This document shows, in pieces, positions 1-9,869 of a stretch of 64,000 nucleotides of DNA. The notes under the pieces were generated by a model, which was not told the origin of the DNA, made no database searches, and saw only the letters and a program-made list of their open reading frames with translations. A program made the position numbers and the translations under genes. Numbering within the stretch: position 1 is the first letter of the stretch; each line of letters opens with the position of its first letter. This DNA comes from Pararhizobium sp. YC-54 (GTDB lineage Bacteria > Pseudomonadota > Alphaproteobacteria > Rhizobiales > Rhizobiaceae): positions 62,001 through 126,000 of the forward strand of contig NZ_JAOYTH010000005.1 in assembly GCF_025847205.1 (NCBI RefSeq). Reading direction: 5' to 3'.

Positions 1-80
1 ACGCCATCGACCGCGCGGAAGGGACCGGCAGCCGTCTGGAATTCGACGACGAGATTTTCGATTTCGAAAAGGGACATCAT
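1..80 (-). CDS. dppD: Dipeptide ABC transporter ATP-binding protein, N-terminal fragment
   Basis: Only the first 26 codons are in the window; the gene runs off the left edge. The reading MSLFEIENLVVEFQTAAG is the usual beginning of a DppD/OppD-type ATPase, just before the Walker A region. Two adjacent ATG codons (78-80 and 75-77) are possible starts; the first forms an ATGA overlap with the stop of dppC, implying translational coupling. It would power import of peptides through DppB/DppC. The identification rests on a short piece plus position after dppA, dppB and dppC. Confidence 0.75.
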   Translation of the reverse strand, partial: MMSLFEIENLVVEFQTAAGPFRAVDG

Positions 81-970
81 GACCTCTTCAACTTGGGATC
101 AAGCGCATCGCGCAGGCCGTCGCCCATCAGATTGATGGCAAGGACGGTGATGAGAATGGCAAGGCCGGGGAACGTCACGACCCACCAGGCACGCTGGATG
201 AACTCGCGGGCTTCGGCCAGCATCGTGCCCCATTCCGGTGTCGGCGGCTGGGCGCCCATGCCGAGGAAGCCGAGGGCTGCCGCGTCGAGGATCGCTGCCG
301 AGAAGGCGAGCGTCGCCTGGACGATCAGCGGTGCAAGGCAATTCGGCAGAATGGTCAGGAACATCAGGCGCATTGTGCCCGCACCGGCGACCCTGGAAGC
401 GATAACATAGTCCTTGGTGCGCTCCGACATGACGGCGGCACGCGTCAGGCGCACGAAGTGCGGCAGGTTGACGAGCGAGATCGCGATCATCGCATTGAGC
501 AGCCCCGGCCCGAGAACAGCCACCAGCACGAGAGCCAGAAGCAGCGACGGAAAGGCCAGGATGATATCCATGACGCGCATGATGATCGTATCGGTGCGGC
601 CGCGGAAATAGCCGGCGATCAGGCCGACCAGTACCCCGGAAATAACCGAAAGCGTCACGACGACGAGACCGATGAACAACGAGAAACGTGCACCAAAGAT
701 CAGCCGGGACAGGATATCGCGGCCGACGGCGTCGGTTCCGAGAAAATAGGTCCACTTCCCGCCGGCAGCAAATGCCGGGGGCAGAAGGAGCACGTCGCGG
801 TTCTGGGCACTGGGACTATGCGGCGTCACCCACGGCGCAAAGATTGCCAGCACCAGGATGATCAGGAAAATCGCAAAGCCGATCACGGCGCCCTTGTTGC
901 GTGAAAAGTAGAACCAGAACTCGGCAAGGCCGGTCGGTGGCGTGGCGGTTTTGATTTCGGCGACAGCCAT
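77..970 (-). CDS. dppC: Dipeptide ABC transporter permease DppC
   Basis: Inner-membrane permease of 297 residues, second half of the DppBC channel. The sequence shows an N-terminal membrane segment (IGFAIFLIILVLAIFAPWV), a short periplasmic stretch with the family motif FLGTDAVGRDILSRLIFGAR, four further hydrophobic segments, and the cytoplasmic coupling loop with Gly and the ILPN element (residues about 195-215). The ATG at 970 (MAVAEIKT) is chosen over the upstream ATG at 1024, because the latter would overlap dppB and add 18 residues not typical of the family; a GGAGGG sits upstream of 970. It lies 10 nt after dppB and overlaps dppD by 4 nt, so the genes are in one operon. Confidence 0.93.
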   Translation of the reverse strand: MAVAEIKTATPPTGLAEFWFYFSRNKGAVIGFAIFLIILVLAIFAPWVTPHSPSAQNRDVLLLPPAFAAGGKWTYFLGTDAVGRDILSRLIFGARFSLFIGLVVVTLSVISGVLVGLIAGYFRGRTDTIIMRVMDIILAFPSLLLALVLVAVLGPGLLNAMIAISLVNLPHFVRLTRAAVMSERTKDYVIASRVAGAGTMRLMFLTILPNCLAPLIVQATLAFSAAILDAAALGFLGMGAQPPTPEWGTMLAEAREFIQRAWWVVTFPGLAILITVLAINLMGDGLRDALDPKLKRS

Positions 971-980
971 CGGACCCTCC

Positions 981-1985
981 TTAATACCGGATACGCGGAT
1001 TGATGAAGCCGTAGAGCACATCAACGATGAGGTTCACGACCATGATCACGGCGGCGATCAGCATCAGCCCGCCCTGCACGACCTGATAGTCGCGCTTGAA
1101 GACGGAATCGACCATCCATTTGCCGATGCCCGGCCAGGAGAAGATCGTCTCCGTCAGGATCGCGCCGGCAAGCAACACGCCGACCTGCAGGCCGATGGTG
1201 GTGATGACCGGGATCAGGGCGTTGCGCAACGCATGCACACCGATGACGCGGAACGGCGACAGGCCCTTGGAACGGGCGGTGCGGACATAGTCTTCGCCCA
1301 GCACTTCCAGCATTGCCGAGCGCGTCTGGCGGGCAATCACGGCAAGCGGAATTGTCGCAAGCACGATCGTCGGCAGGACCAGATAGGTGACCGCCGATTT
1401 GAAGGCACCCGCCTGCCCCGAGAGCAGGCTGTCGATCAACATGAAGCCGGTGACCGGCGGGAAGAAATACATCAGCGAGATGCGGCCCGAAACAGGCGTC
1501 CAGCCGAGATAGCCGGAGAAGAAGATGACGAGCAGCAGGCCCCACCAGAAGATCGGCATCGAATAGCCGACCAGCGCGGTTCCCATCAATGTCTGGTCCA
1601 GCCAGGTACCGCGCTTGACCGCAGCCAGGACGCCGGCCGGAACGCCGAGCGCGACGGCCAGGATGATGGCGCAGAGCGACAATTCGATGGTTGCCGGGAA
1701 AAGCTGCAGGAAGTCGTCGAGAACGGCCCGTTTGGTGACAATCGAGCTTCCGAAATCACCGTGCAGCAAGTTCACGAGATAATCGAAATACTGGATATAG
1801 ATCGGCCGGTCGAGACCGAGATCCGTCATGATCTGGGCATGGCGTTCAGGAGACATCACACGTTCGCCGGACATCAGCATGACCGGATCACCGGGCAATA
1901 GGCGGATGAACGAGAAGGCGATAATGGAAACCCCGATGAAGGTGGGGATCAGGACGGCGAGCCGTCCGAAGATAAAGCGCAACAT
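981..1985 (-). CDS. dppB: Dipeptide ABC transporter permease DppB
   Basis: Inner-membrane permease of 334 residues forming the peptide channel with DppC. It starts MLRFIFGRLAVLIPTFIGVS, the normal DppB N-terminus with the first membrane helix, and contains the conserved LPGDP motif near residue 40 and the coupling-loop signature YVRTARSKGLSPFRVIGVHALRNALIPV split over residues about 215-245. The ATG at 1985 is preferred; a longer open frame to 2063 runs into the dppA-dppB intercistronic hairpin and has no family resemblance. The ribosome binding site is weak, in line with lower expression than dppA. Confidence 0.94.
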   Translation of the reverse strand: MLRFIFGRLAVLIPTFIGVSIIAFSFIRLLPGDPVMLMSGERVMSPERHAQIMTDLGLDRPIYIQYFDYLVNLLHGDFGSSIVTKRAVLDDFLQLFPATIELSLCAIILAVALGVPAGVLAAVKRGTWLDQTLMGTALVGYSMPIFWWGLLLVIFFSGYLGWTPVSGRISLMYFFPPVTGFMLIDSLLSGQAGAFKSAVTYLVLPTIVLATIPLAVIARQTRSAMLEVLGEDYVRTARSKGLSPFRVIGVHALRNALIPVITTIGLQVGVLLAGAILTETIFSWPGIGKWMVDSVFKRDYQVVQGGLMLIAAVIMVVNLIVDVLYGFINPRIRY

Positions 1986-2003
1986 GGCGTCTAGTCCGAT
2001 TGT

Positions 2004-2036
2004 AAAACCGGCGGCTCGATGAATTCGAGCCGCCGG
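2004..2036 (-). terminator. Strong stem-loop between dppA and dppB
   Basis: A perfect 12-bp stem (CCGGCGGCTCGA at 2008-2019 with its complement at 2025-2036) and a 5-nt loop are followed on the minus strand by TTTT. It lies 43 nt after the dppA stop. Inference: partial terminator and/or 3' end protector that lets dppA mRNA exceed dppBCD mRNA. Confidence 0.75.
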
Positions 2037-2079
2037 AAACTGCCACCGCTGATGCGGCGGCATAGATCATACAGGAGGA

Positions 2080-3675
2080 TTACTCAGCAATATCAACGCC
2101 GTTAAAGCGGTGAATGCCGAGCGGATCCATGACGAAACCAGTCACTTTCTTGTTCATCGGAACGAAGACAAGCGAATGGTCAAGGGTATTCCACGGAGCT
2201 TCCTTCTTGAAGATGACCTGGGCCTCTTCATAGTACTTCGTGCGTTCTGCGACGTCGGCGGTTGCCTTCGCCTTGGTCATCAGGTCGTCGAACTCCTTGT
2301 TGCACCACTGCGCACGATTGTTGCCGCCGACAGCGTCGCAACCGAGCAGGGTGTCGAGGAAGTTGTCCGGATCACCATTGTCACCGGTCCAGCCGAGGAT
2401 AGCCGCACCGTCGCGGTCCTTGGCGGACGAGAGCTTCAGGTATTCGGCCCATTCGTAGGAAACGATCTCGACGGTGACGCCGATGGCGGCAAGATCCGAC
2501 TGCATCAGTTCGGCTGCACGGCGTGCGTTCAGCATGTACGGACGCGCAACCGGCATTGCCCAGATCTTCATCTTGAGATCCTTGACGCCAGCGTCTGCAA
2601 GCATCTTCTTGGCGGCTTCCGGGTCGAACTTGTCGTCTTCAACAGCATTGTTGTAGGACCACATTGTCGGCGGGATCGGGTTCTTGGCAACCGTTGCGGC
2701 ACCCTGGAACACGGCATCGACGATGGCCTGCTTGTTGACGGCCATGTTGAGCGCCTTGCGCACTTCAGGCTTGTCGAACGGGGCAACCAGCGTGTTGTAG
2801 GCGAGGTAGGAAACGTTCAGACCTTCCTGCTCCAGAACCGTCAGGTTCTCGTCCTTCTTCAGCTCGGCAACGTCGGCTGCGTTCGGATATGCCATGATGT
2901 GGCACTCGCCGGCCTTCAGCTTCTGCGCGCGGATTGCGGCATCGGTGGTGATGGCGAATACGAGGTCGTCGATCTTTTCCTTGCCGGCCCAGTAATCCGG
3001 GTTGGCCTTGTAGCGGATCGCCGCATCCGTCTGGTAGGCAACGAAGGTGAACGGACCCGTGCCCAGCGGCTGCTGGTTCAGCAGTTCCATCTTGCCGTCG
3101 GCAGCCAGCTTGTCGGCATATTCCTTCGACAGGATCGAGGCGAAGTCCATGCCGAGGTTGGCGATGAACGGTGCTTCAGCCTGCTTCAGCTTGAACTTGA
3201 CGGTGAGGTCATCGACCTTGGTGATCGACTGGATCAGGTCCGGAAAGCCCATGCCTGCGAAGTATTCCCAGGAAGCGCCGGCAACATACTTGTTCCAGGG
3301 ATTGTCAGCCTTGTACTGGCGCTCGAACGAGAAAATCACGTCGTCAGCGTTGAGTTCGCGCGTCGGCGTGAAGAATTCGGTGGTCTGGAACTTGACGCCC
3401 GGGCGCAGCTTGAAGGTGTATTCCGTCCCGTCAGACGAAACTTCCCAGCTTTCAGCGAGGCCCGGCTCGATTTCCGTCCCGCCGTGCTTGAATTCCACCA
3501 GGCGGTTGTAAACCGTGCGCGACGATGCGTCGAATGTCTGGCCGCCCGTATAGAGGCCCGGATCGAACCCCTCCGGCGAGGCTTCAGAGCAATAAACCAA
3601 CGTCTTCGACCATGCCGAACCGGCCATCAAAGTGGCGATTGCGGTTGCAGCAAGGAGAGTAGAGAGCTTTTTCAT
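2080..3675 (-). CDS. dppA: Periplasmic dipeptide-binding protein DppA
   Basis: Solute-binding protein of 531 residues (family 5), secreted to the periplasm to deliver di/tripeptides to DppBCDF; in E. coli the orthologue also binds haem. Residues 1-23 are a signal peptide (MKKLSTLLAATAIATLMAGS then AWS), and the mature protein begins KTLVYCSEASPEGFDPGLY, closely following E. coli DppA; PTRELNADDV, NARRAAELMQ and GWTGDNGDPDNF are further shared blocks. The ATG at 3675 is preceded by GGGAAG and gives the signal peptide at the right place; the open frame upstream to 3846 is not coding-like. First gene of the operon. Confidence 0.95.
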   Translation of the reverse strand: MKKLSTLLAATAIATLMAGSAWSKTLVYCSEASPEGFDPGLYTGGQTFDASSRTVYNRLVEFKHGGTEIEPGLAESWEVSSDGTEYTFKLRPGVKFQTTEFFTPTRELNADDVIFSFERQYKADNPWNKYVAGASWEYFAGMGFPDLIQSITKVDDLTVKFKLKQAEAPFIANLGMDFASILSKEYADKLAADGKMELLNQQPLGTGPFTFVAYQTDAAIRYKANPDYWAGKEKIDDLVFAITTDAAIRAQKLKAGECHIMAYPNAADVAELKKDENLTVLEQEGLNVSYLAYNTLVAPFDKPEVRKALNMAVNKQAIVDAVFQGAATVAKNPIPPTMWSYNNAVEDDKFDPEAAKKMLADAGVKDLKMKIWAMPVARPYMLNARRAAELMQSDLAAIGVTVEIVSYEWAEYLKLSSAKDRDGAAILGWTGDNGDPDNFLDTLLGCDAVGGNNRAQWCNKEFDDLMTKAKATADVAERTKYYEEAQVIFKKEAPWNTLDHSLVFVPMNKKVTGFVMDPLGIHRFNGVDIAE

Positions 3676-4168
3676 GAGTTTGCTTCCCAGATTTGTTCTT
3701 GTTCTCGTATTTTTCTGACGCAGAAGCCGTTGTTTCCGGTCAAGGCCGGATGGAACGACATTTGACCCGGCAATGCAATAAGCGACCAAAAAAATTTGTC
3801 CAATTGGAAAAACCTTCCAGATGCGACAAAGCGGGAGGCTATACACGACTTTCTTCTCGCTGCCACCGCCGCCGCCCGAATCGATTTCGTTTTACCGTTA
3901 AAGTCAATCCCAAATTGCAAGGATAGCGCGGGAGGAGACACCGTGACATAAGCGCGATGCGGGGCGGGGAGGACTGTTCAGCTTTCATCTGCCAGGCGGG
4001 GATGAGATGGAAGCCACATATTCAGTCCTCCCTCTCGCCATTGCCTTCCGGGGCCCGTCTCCTCGTCAAAACTGCCGACAACTCTCCCTTTCCGTTGCGG
4101 CACTGTTGCGTATCAAGAATCGCACGTTAAAATGGCGGCCGCGGAATACGTGGGGGGACGGCCGCGAC
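3676..4168. other. Intergenic region between dppA and the LuxR-type gene
   Basis: About 490 bp without a supported gene. It must hold the divergent promoters of dppA (minus) and the LuxR-type regulator (plus). AT-rich runs around 3790-3815 are the likeliest core promoter for dppA. An open frame from 4007 continues into the LuxR gene, but its first 54 codons look untranslated. No clear operator or RNA was recognised. Confidence 0.4.
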
Positions 4169-4876
4169 GTGACAACGGATTTAAAAAACCAGCGGCGATA
4201 CCATTGCGACAGCGATTTGGAGAAAGCTCTCAATCGGGTCGATTTCTTTCGAATTTTCCATACGATGGCAATCCGGTATGGTTTCGACCATTTCGGCGTC
4301 CTGCAACTTGGAAACGAGGGTGACGCCTGCACGCTGACCAACCGGTTGGCTCTGGACGATCTCCCGTCCGGGCTTACCAGCGAATATGACAAGCGCCATC
4401 GCTTCGGCGATTCTGCCGTTTTCAGAAGTCTTCACACATCATCCATCCCGTCCATCTGGAAAGCTGAGGATCCCCATCCCGGCCATGGTGGCAATCTCCT
4501 TGGCCAACTCGGCTTCGACATGCTGATATGCGTCCCGGTCACCGGCATCAACGGTGCGCGTTATGCCGTGCTGTTTCTCGGCGACGGTGAAGAGATGGAC
4601 CGGCAGGCGCATTTCGCGCTGTGCTATGACGCCGTTTGCGCCTTCGACTATTTCTACCGGCTGGTTTTGTCCAACAAGGCGGGCCTGGGCCTGACGCCGC
4701 GCGAAACGGAAATCCTGCGCTGGATTTCCTATGGCAAGACGGCAAGCGAAATCGCATTGATCGTCTCCGTCTCGGAACACACGATCAACTCGCATACGGC
4801 GACGATCCTCAAGAAGCTCGACGTCGTTAACAGAACCCAGATGGTGGCGAAGGCAATCCGGGAGCAGATCATATAA
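4169..4876 (+). CDS. LuxR-family transcriptional regulator (autoinducer-domain type, solo)
   Basis: Predicted DNA-binding regulator of about 235 residues. The N-terminal part (FFRIFHTMAIRYGFDHFGVL, then a Y-D-x2-H-x-F-x-D-S pattern and PSIW) matches the layout of acyl-homoserine-lactone-binding domains, and the last 61 residues (LTPRETEILRWISYGKTASE ... SEHTINSHTATILKKL) are a clear LuxR-type helix-turn-helix. The start is chosen at GTG 4169 with GGGGGGA upstream, giving family-typical length; ATG 4007 would add 54 residues of non-coding character. No luxI-like synthase is near, so this is a solo regulator; ligand and targets are unknown. Its position upstream of dppA, divergent, permits but does not show control of dpp. 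Confidence 0.8.
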   Translation: MTTDLKNQRRYHCDSDLEKALNRVDFFRIFHTMAIRYGFDHFGVLQLGNEGDACTLTNRLALDDLPSGLTSEYDKRHRFGDSAVFRSLHTSSIPSIWKAEDPHPGHGGNLLGQLGFDMLICVPVTGINGARYAVLFLGDGEEMDRQAHFALCYDAVCAFDYFYRLVLSNKAGLGLTPRETEILRWISYGKTASEIALIVSVSEHTINSHTATILKKLDVVNRTQMVAKAIREQII

Positions 4877-5226
4877 GGACGCCGAGGGGCGTCTGCCGCC
4901 AGCGGCCAAGCGAAATCGCCAGAAGCCGGTCGTGGTGATTTCTTGATTGTTGACGACGATCCGGCCCTGCGGAGGTTCCCTCTGGCAGAGTGGCGATCAC
5001 AACCTCCGTCATCCTTACCCTTGTGGTGGGGATCCAGACGTCCGTCGGGTCAAAAGATTACTTCAGCTCAAAGACTTGAGCCGGCTGGATGCCCGCCACA
5101 AGGGCGAGCATGAGGGAGGAAATTAGGCGTCCAAAACAACACCAAATGAGAGCCGCAAATCTGTAAAGGTTGCTGTCAGCAGTCTGAGACCGGACGAACC
5201 GGGTTTCCTGCTGGACCATGCCGGTA
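4877..5226. other. Intergenic region between convergent LuxR-type gene and rirA
   Basis: About 350 bp between two converging genes. No coding frame is convincing. It contains a degenerate hairpin repeat near 5005-5035 (listed separately); otherwise nothing was recognised. Confidence 0.4.
5005..5035. repeat. Degenerate copy of a rhizobial hairpin repeat
   Basis: The stretch CGTCATCCTTACCCTTGTGG and the following GGGGATCC resemble the intergenic repeat family in rhizobia that reads GTCATCC-(purine/pyrimidine arm)-CTTGT-(arm)-GGATC. Arms ATCCTTACC (5011-5019) and GGTGGGGAT (5025-5033) pair with two G-T wobbles around CTTGT. The family recognition is from memory, so confidence is low. Confidence 0.3.
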
Positions 5227-5688
5227 TCAGGCCGCCGTTTTCGGATGAGTGATCTGGTCGAGGCCAAGCAGGAAGTTGATCTGCGGCCGGGCCTTGACCA
5301 GATCGTCGATCGAATATTGCTGCAGGACTTCGAAAAACGCGTTCAGCGCCTTGCGCAAGGCGGAATTCAAACCGCAGCTATCGACCAGCGGACAGTCGAT
5401 CTCGCCGGCTTCAAAACATTCCGCCATGGCAAAGCTGTCTTCGGTCACCTTGACGATATCGAAAAGGCTGATATCGGCCGCAGGCTTGGGCAGGCGCACA
5501 CCGCCGTTACGGCCGCGCACCGTCTCGACGAGGCCGGCCTTGTTGAGCGGCTGAAGGATTTTGAAAAGGAAGAGTTCCGACACTCCATAGGCCTTGGCAA
5601 TTTCCGGAATGCGGCTGAGGTGGCCGTCATTGGCAGCGCAATACATCAGCATGCGGACTGCGTAGTTCGTTTGCTTCGTCAGACGCAT
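5227..5688 (-). CDS. rirA: Rhizobial iron regulator RirA (Rrf2 family)
   Basis: Iron-sulfur-sensing repressor that shuts off iron uptake genes when iron is sufficient; main Fe regulator in Rhizobiaceae in place of Fur. The start MRLTKQTNYAVRMLMYCAAN, the winged-helix region to about residue 65 and the cluster-ligand cysteines at 91, 99 and 105 (ECFEAGEIDCPLVDSC) are diagnostic. Length is 153 residues; the tail ends HPKTAA and is shorter than in many RirA proteins. Two tandem ATG codons exist (5691 and 5688); GGAG lies 6-7 nt before the second, which is preferred. Monocistronic as seen here. An Irr-box-like palindrome lies about 135 bp upstream. Confidence 0.95.
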   Translation of the reverse strand: MRLTKQTNYAVRMLMYCAANDGHLSRIPEIAKAYGVSELFLFKILQPLNKAGLVETVRGRNGGVRLPKPAADISLFDIVKVTEDSFAMAECFEAGEIDCPLVDSCGLNSALRKALNAFFEVLQQYSIDDLVKARPQINFLLGLDQITHPKTAA

Positions 5689-5824
5689 CATTTACTCCAG
5701 GCTTCGAATTTCGGTGCCCCGGTTCGGATGAACCTGTGAGCCTCTAGCACTCAACAACTTGCGACCATTCGGCGATTCTACCGGCGGCGCCGCAATCTGC
5801 TTCCTCATATAAGGCGTATGATAG

Positions 5825-5841
5825 TTTGGAACAATTCCAAA
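5825..5841. promoter_or_regulatory. Irr-box (ICE)-like palindrome upstream of rirA
   Basis: TTTGGAACAATTCCAAA is a perfect 7-3-7 inverted repeat and differs from the iron control element TTTAGAA-N3-TTCTAAA, bound by Irr in rhizobia, by one symmetric substitution per arm. It is about 135 bp upstream of the rirA start and 116 bp from the end of the M48 gene, so rirA is the only gene it can serve. Binding by Irr is inferred. Confidence 0.6.
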
Positions 5842-5956
5842 AAGCAGAAAATCATGTCGAAGTGATCATGATCAGCTTCTGATGTGCTGTCCACCCTCCG
5901 GGCGGGATAAAGTTGATGTTGCAAGTCATGTTCGCACTGCCGCAAGCGCCAATTCG

Positions 5957-7024
5957 CTAGTTGACGGCCTGTTTCTTTCGCATTTCCGCCTCGTATTCAC
6001 CGATCGCCTTCCTGCGGTCGGGCGTACCCGGATGCGTCGACAGGATGGTCGTGCCGGATGTGTCGCCAAGCTTCTTCTCGATGATTTCGAAAAAGCGTGC
6101 GATGGCAGCGGGGTCGTAGCCGGCCTTTTGCATCAGTTCGACCGAGTGCCGGTCGGCTGCCGCTTCCGCATCTCTGGAATAGGAGAGCGCCAGAAGGCCG
6201 CCGCCCTGGACAAGCAGATCCTCGACGCTATCGCCGACATCGCCGGCGATCAGCATGATCAAGCCGGCCATGCCGGCGGCACGGTAAATCTGGCGCAGGC
6301 TGTGTTCCAGTTCGACATGGCCGATCTCATGCGCCAAAACGCCGACAAGCATCTCGGTATCGCCGTCTGCAAGCGTGACCAGTTCATCGGTGATAATCAG
6401 CGTGCCATCTGGCAGTGCAAACGCGTTGGGGCCGATCGCCCCGCCCTCGCGGAAGTTCAGGGTATAGGCCGACGGACCGCGGGCCGAATGGGCCGCGATG
6501 CGCCCAAAGCCGTCCGAAATCGCCAGCCGCTTGCCTTCGTCCAGCTTCGTTTCGCCGAGCACGGTACGGTCCAGCGTTTCCAGCGTGCTCACGGACATCA
6601 GGCGCGGCACGACCGGCGGCGTCACGGCCACGGCGACTTCCACCAGCACCGGCAGGGCAAAACGGTAGACCAGACCGGACAACAGGAACACCGCAACGAC
6701 AAAGACGAGAAGACGCGGGTGAAACCGCTCGAGGCCGTGAATGAGCCCTGCCCGCTTGCGCCCGTTCGCCAACTGAAGGTCGTCGATCGCGCCGTTATCG
6801 GTGGTTTCGAACAGCGAGCCATCGGGAAACGCGATACGGCGCGGGATCGAGCCGACCCGTGCAGAGATGTCGAGGGTTGAAAAGACAGCAGAAGCAAGTT
6901 CCGCGCCATCATCAGCGACAGCCCGGACCTGCCCGTCCCTTACGTCTAGGCGCGACGGGACCGAGCGACTGGACTGACGCGGATGCCAATCGCCGCGGCA
7001 GACCGGCTTGTCATCAGAAGCCAA
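5957..7024 (-). CDS. M48-family metalloprotease with N-terminal membrane anchor
   Basis: Zinc metalloprotease-like protein of about 355 residues. One membrane segment (LLVFVVAVFLLSGLVYRFAL, residues about 105-124) precedes the catalytic domain. HEIGH at 232-236 gives the two zinc histidines and glutamate base; the third ligand is the Glu in RDAEAAADRHSVE (about 287). The family includes HtpX/Oma1/BepA-like quality-control proteases, but substrate is unknown. No ATG lies at a sensible place: TTG at 7024 (11-nt overlap with the upstream gene, GAGGG about 9 nt before) is chosen; GTG about 36 nt further upstream is an alternative. Coupled to the DUF898 gene. Confidence 0.85.
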   Translation of the reverse strand: MASDDKPVCRGDWHPRQSSRSVPSRLDVRDGQVRAVADDGAELASAVFSTLDISARVGSIPRRIAFPDGSLFETTDNGAIDDLQLANGRKRAGLIHGLERFHPRLLVFVVAVFLLSGLVYRFALPVLVEVAVAVTPPVVPRLMSVSTLETLDRTVLGETKLDEGKRLAISDGFGRIAAHSARGPSAYTLNFREGGAIGPNAFALPDGTLIITDELVTLADGDTEMLVGVLAHEIGHVELEHSLRQIYRAAGMAGLIMLIAGDVGDSVEDLLVQGGGLLALSYSRDAEAAADRHSVELMQKAGYDPAAIARFFEIIEKKLGDTSGTTILSTHPGTPDRRKAIGEYEAEMRKKQAVN

Positions 7025-8105
7025 AATCGAAGCCCTCGAACTCCATGAATTCCGCACCGACAGCAGAGCCTTCCTGCTCGACCGCTGCCAGGATTTCACC
7101 GACGTCTCCGTCGAAGCGGATCGCCGTGTGCTCATTAACATAGCATGCCATGCGAACCGCCGCCCATGGGCGCATCAGGCCGAGGGTCAGAACGGTCACG
7201 GCCACATTCGACAGGGCAATCCAGACATAACGGAACCGGGACAGGTCGCTCTTCAGATCGTGCTTGCCATCGAAGCGGGTTGCCGACCAGGCGATATTGC
7301 GCACGCCGGCGCGATAGAACAGCGCCGCGATGCCGAAGGACAAAAGCACGGCCAGATAGGCAACGATGCCGAGGACGAACATCGATGCCTGAAACTCGGG
7401 AGGCAGCGGATCGGGGTTATTGATCAGCGCGATGATCAGCGACATATTGGCAAACGCTGCGACCACGATGACCAGCAAACCGAGGACAACGATCAATGCC
7501 GAGAACAGCCAGGTCTGGTAGATCGGCCCGAGCTTTGGATCGGTTGCAAAGGAGCGTTCGCCATAGCGCAGATTGTTGCCGAGATAGCGGTACATCCAGC
7601 GGCTGGCGAGCGGCGCGAGAATGCCGAGCGACAGAACCGCCATAACCGGCCCGGCCATGAAGGCGACGAAGGCACCGCCCATCTTGCCGGCAAAATCAAA
7701 CCGGACATTACGGTAGCTGGTGACGCGCGCACTGAACCGCAGGCCGCGCATGATCAGCCAGGGAAAGAACAACAGCAAGATCAAACCCAAGACAAGGCCG
7801 GCAACCGGCATCACCGCCAGCATGATATTGTAAAGGATGATAAAGCCGAAAACGATCAGCCGGCCGATGAAAATCTCCTTGCCCTTGGCATGATATTCGA
7901 AGGCGCGGCCGAGCAGCACCGTATTGCCGTAGAAATAACGGTTGCGACGCACCTTCGCCCAGGCCGAATAGATGCCGAGCGTGACGATGGTCAGAAGGAT
8001 GTTGACGATCCAGATGCCGAAATATTCCGCGGCGCTGCCGGTAAACGACAGCCGGTGAAAATCCTGCGATGCGGCCGGCAGTGGTGCCGTGTCGGTTGTG
8101 CTCAT
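7014..8105 (-). CDS. DUF898 (YjgN-like) multispanning membrane protein
   Basis: Inner-membrane protein of 363 residues. The repeated half-motif FTGSAAEYFGIWIVNILLTI ... YSAWAKVRRNRYFYGNT and, near the C-terminus, RYVWIALSNVAVTVLTLGLM RPWA mark the DUF898/YjgN family, which has an internal duplication; several hydrophobic segments lie between (around residues 85-120, 160-185, 215-245). Function is not established for the family. The ATG at 8105 follows a region without a strong Shine-Dalgarno. The 3' end overlaps the M48 protease gene, a pairing seen repeatedly in proteobacteria, which suggests a joint envelope role. Confidence 0.85.
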   Translation of the reverse strand: MSTTDTAPLPAASQDFHRLSFTGSAAEYFGIWIVNILLTIVTLGIYSAWAKVRRNRYFYGNTVLLGRAFEYHAKGKEIFIGRLIVFGFIILYNIMLAVMPVAGLVLGLILLLFFPWLIMRGLRFSARVTSYRNVRFDFAGKMGGAFVAFMAGPVMAVLSLGILAPLASRWMYRYLGNNLRYGERSFATDPKLGPIYQTWLFSALIVVLGLLVIVVAAFANMSLIIALINNPDPLPPEFQASMFVLGIVAYLAVLLSFGIAALFYRAGVRNIAWSATRFDGKHDLKSDLSRFRYVWIALSNVAVTVLTLGLMRPWAAVRMACYVNEHTAIRFDGDVGEILAAVEQEGSAVGAEFMEFEGFDFGF

Positions 8106-8231
8106 CGTCGCCCCTCTTGCGTATTATCAGATGCAATTCAAGAAACGGCCGGCTACCCCCCGATATCGGCCGCTGCCGAAACTCTTAAACGGCCACCACC
8201 CCAGGTCAACCGCACCGGGCAGACCACAACG

Positions 8232-8256
8232 AAAAAGGGCCTCCATACGGAGGCCC
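8232..8256 (-). terminator. Rho-independent terminator of mmsA
   Basis: Perfect 8-bp stem GGGCCTCC (8237-8244) / GGAGGCCC (8249-8256) with a 4-nt loop, followed on the minus strand by TTTTT. It lies 30 nt past the mmsA stop. Confidence 0.88.
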
Positions 8257-8285
8257 AATCGGGGAGGATAGACGATATCTCGACG

Positions 8286-9782
<1,497 letters not shown>

Positions 9783-9830
9783 GGGTGATCCTCCTGATCT
9801 TGATTATGGCGGAAGTGTCGCACTACAATA

Positions 9831-9869
9831 TGCACAAATCAACGCGCGATATTCAGCAACCGTTGTGCA
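9831..9869. promoter_or_regulatory. Inverted TGCACAA/TTGTGCA repeat in the mmsA divergent promoter region
   Basis: TGCACAA at 9831-9837 and TTGTGCA at 9863-9869 form an inverted repeat separated by 25 bp, in the 123-bp gap between mmsA and the plus-strand operon carrying a LysR regulator. It is a plausible operator; no binding data, and the arms are short. Confidence 0.35.

Noticed and set aside
4007..4168. 54-codon N-terminal extension of the LuxR-type protein
   Set aside because: The extension has no resemblance to the family, and GTG 4169 with a strong purine-rich leader gives normal length.
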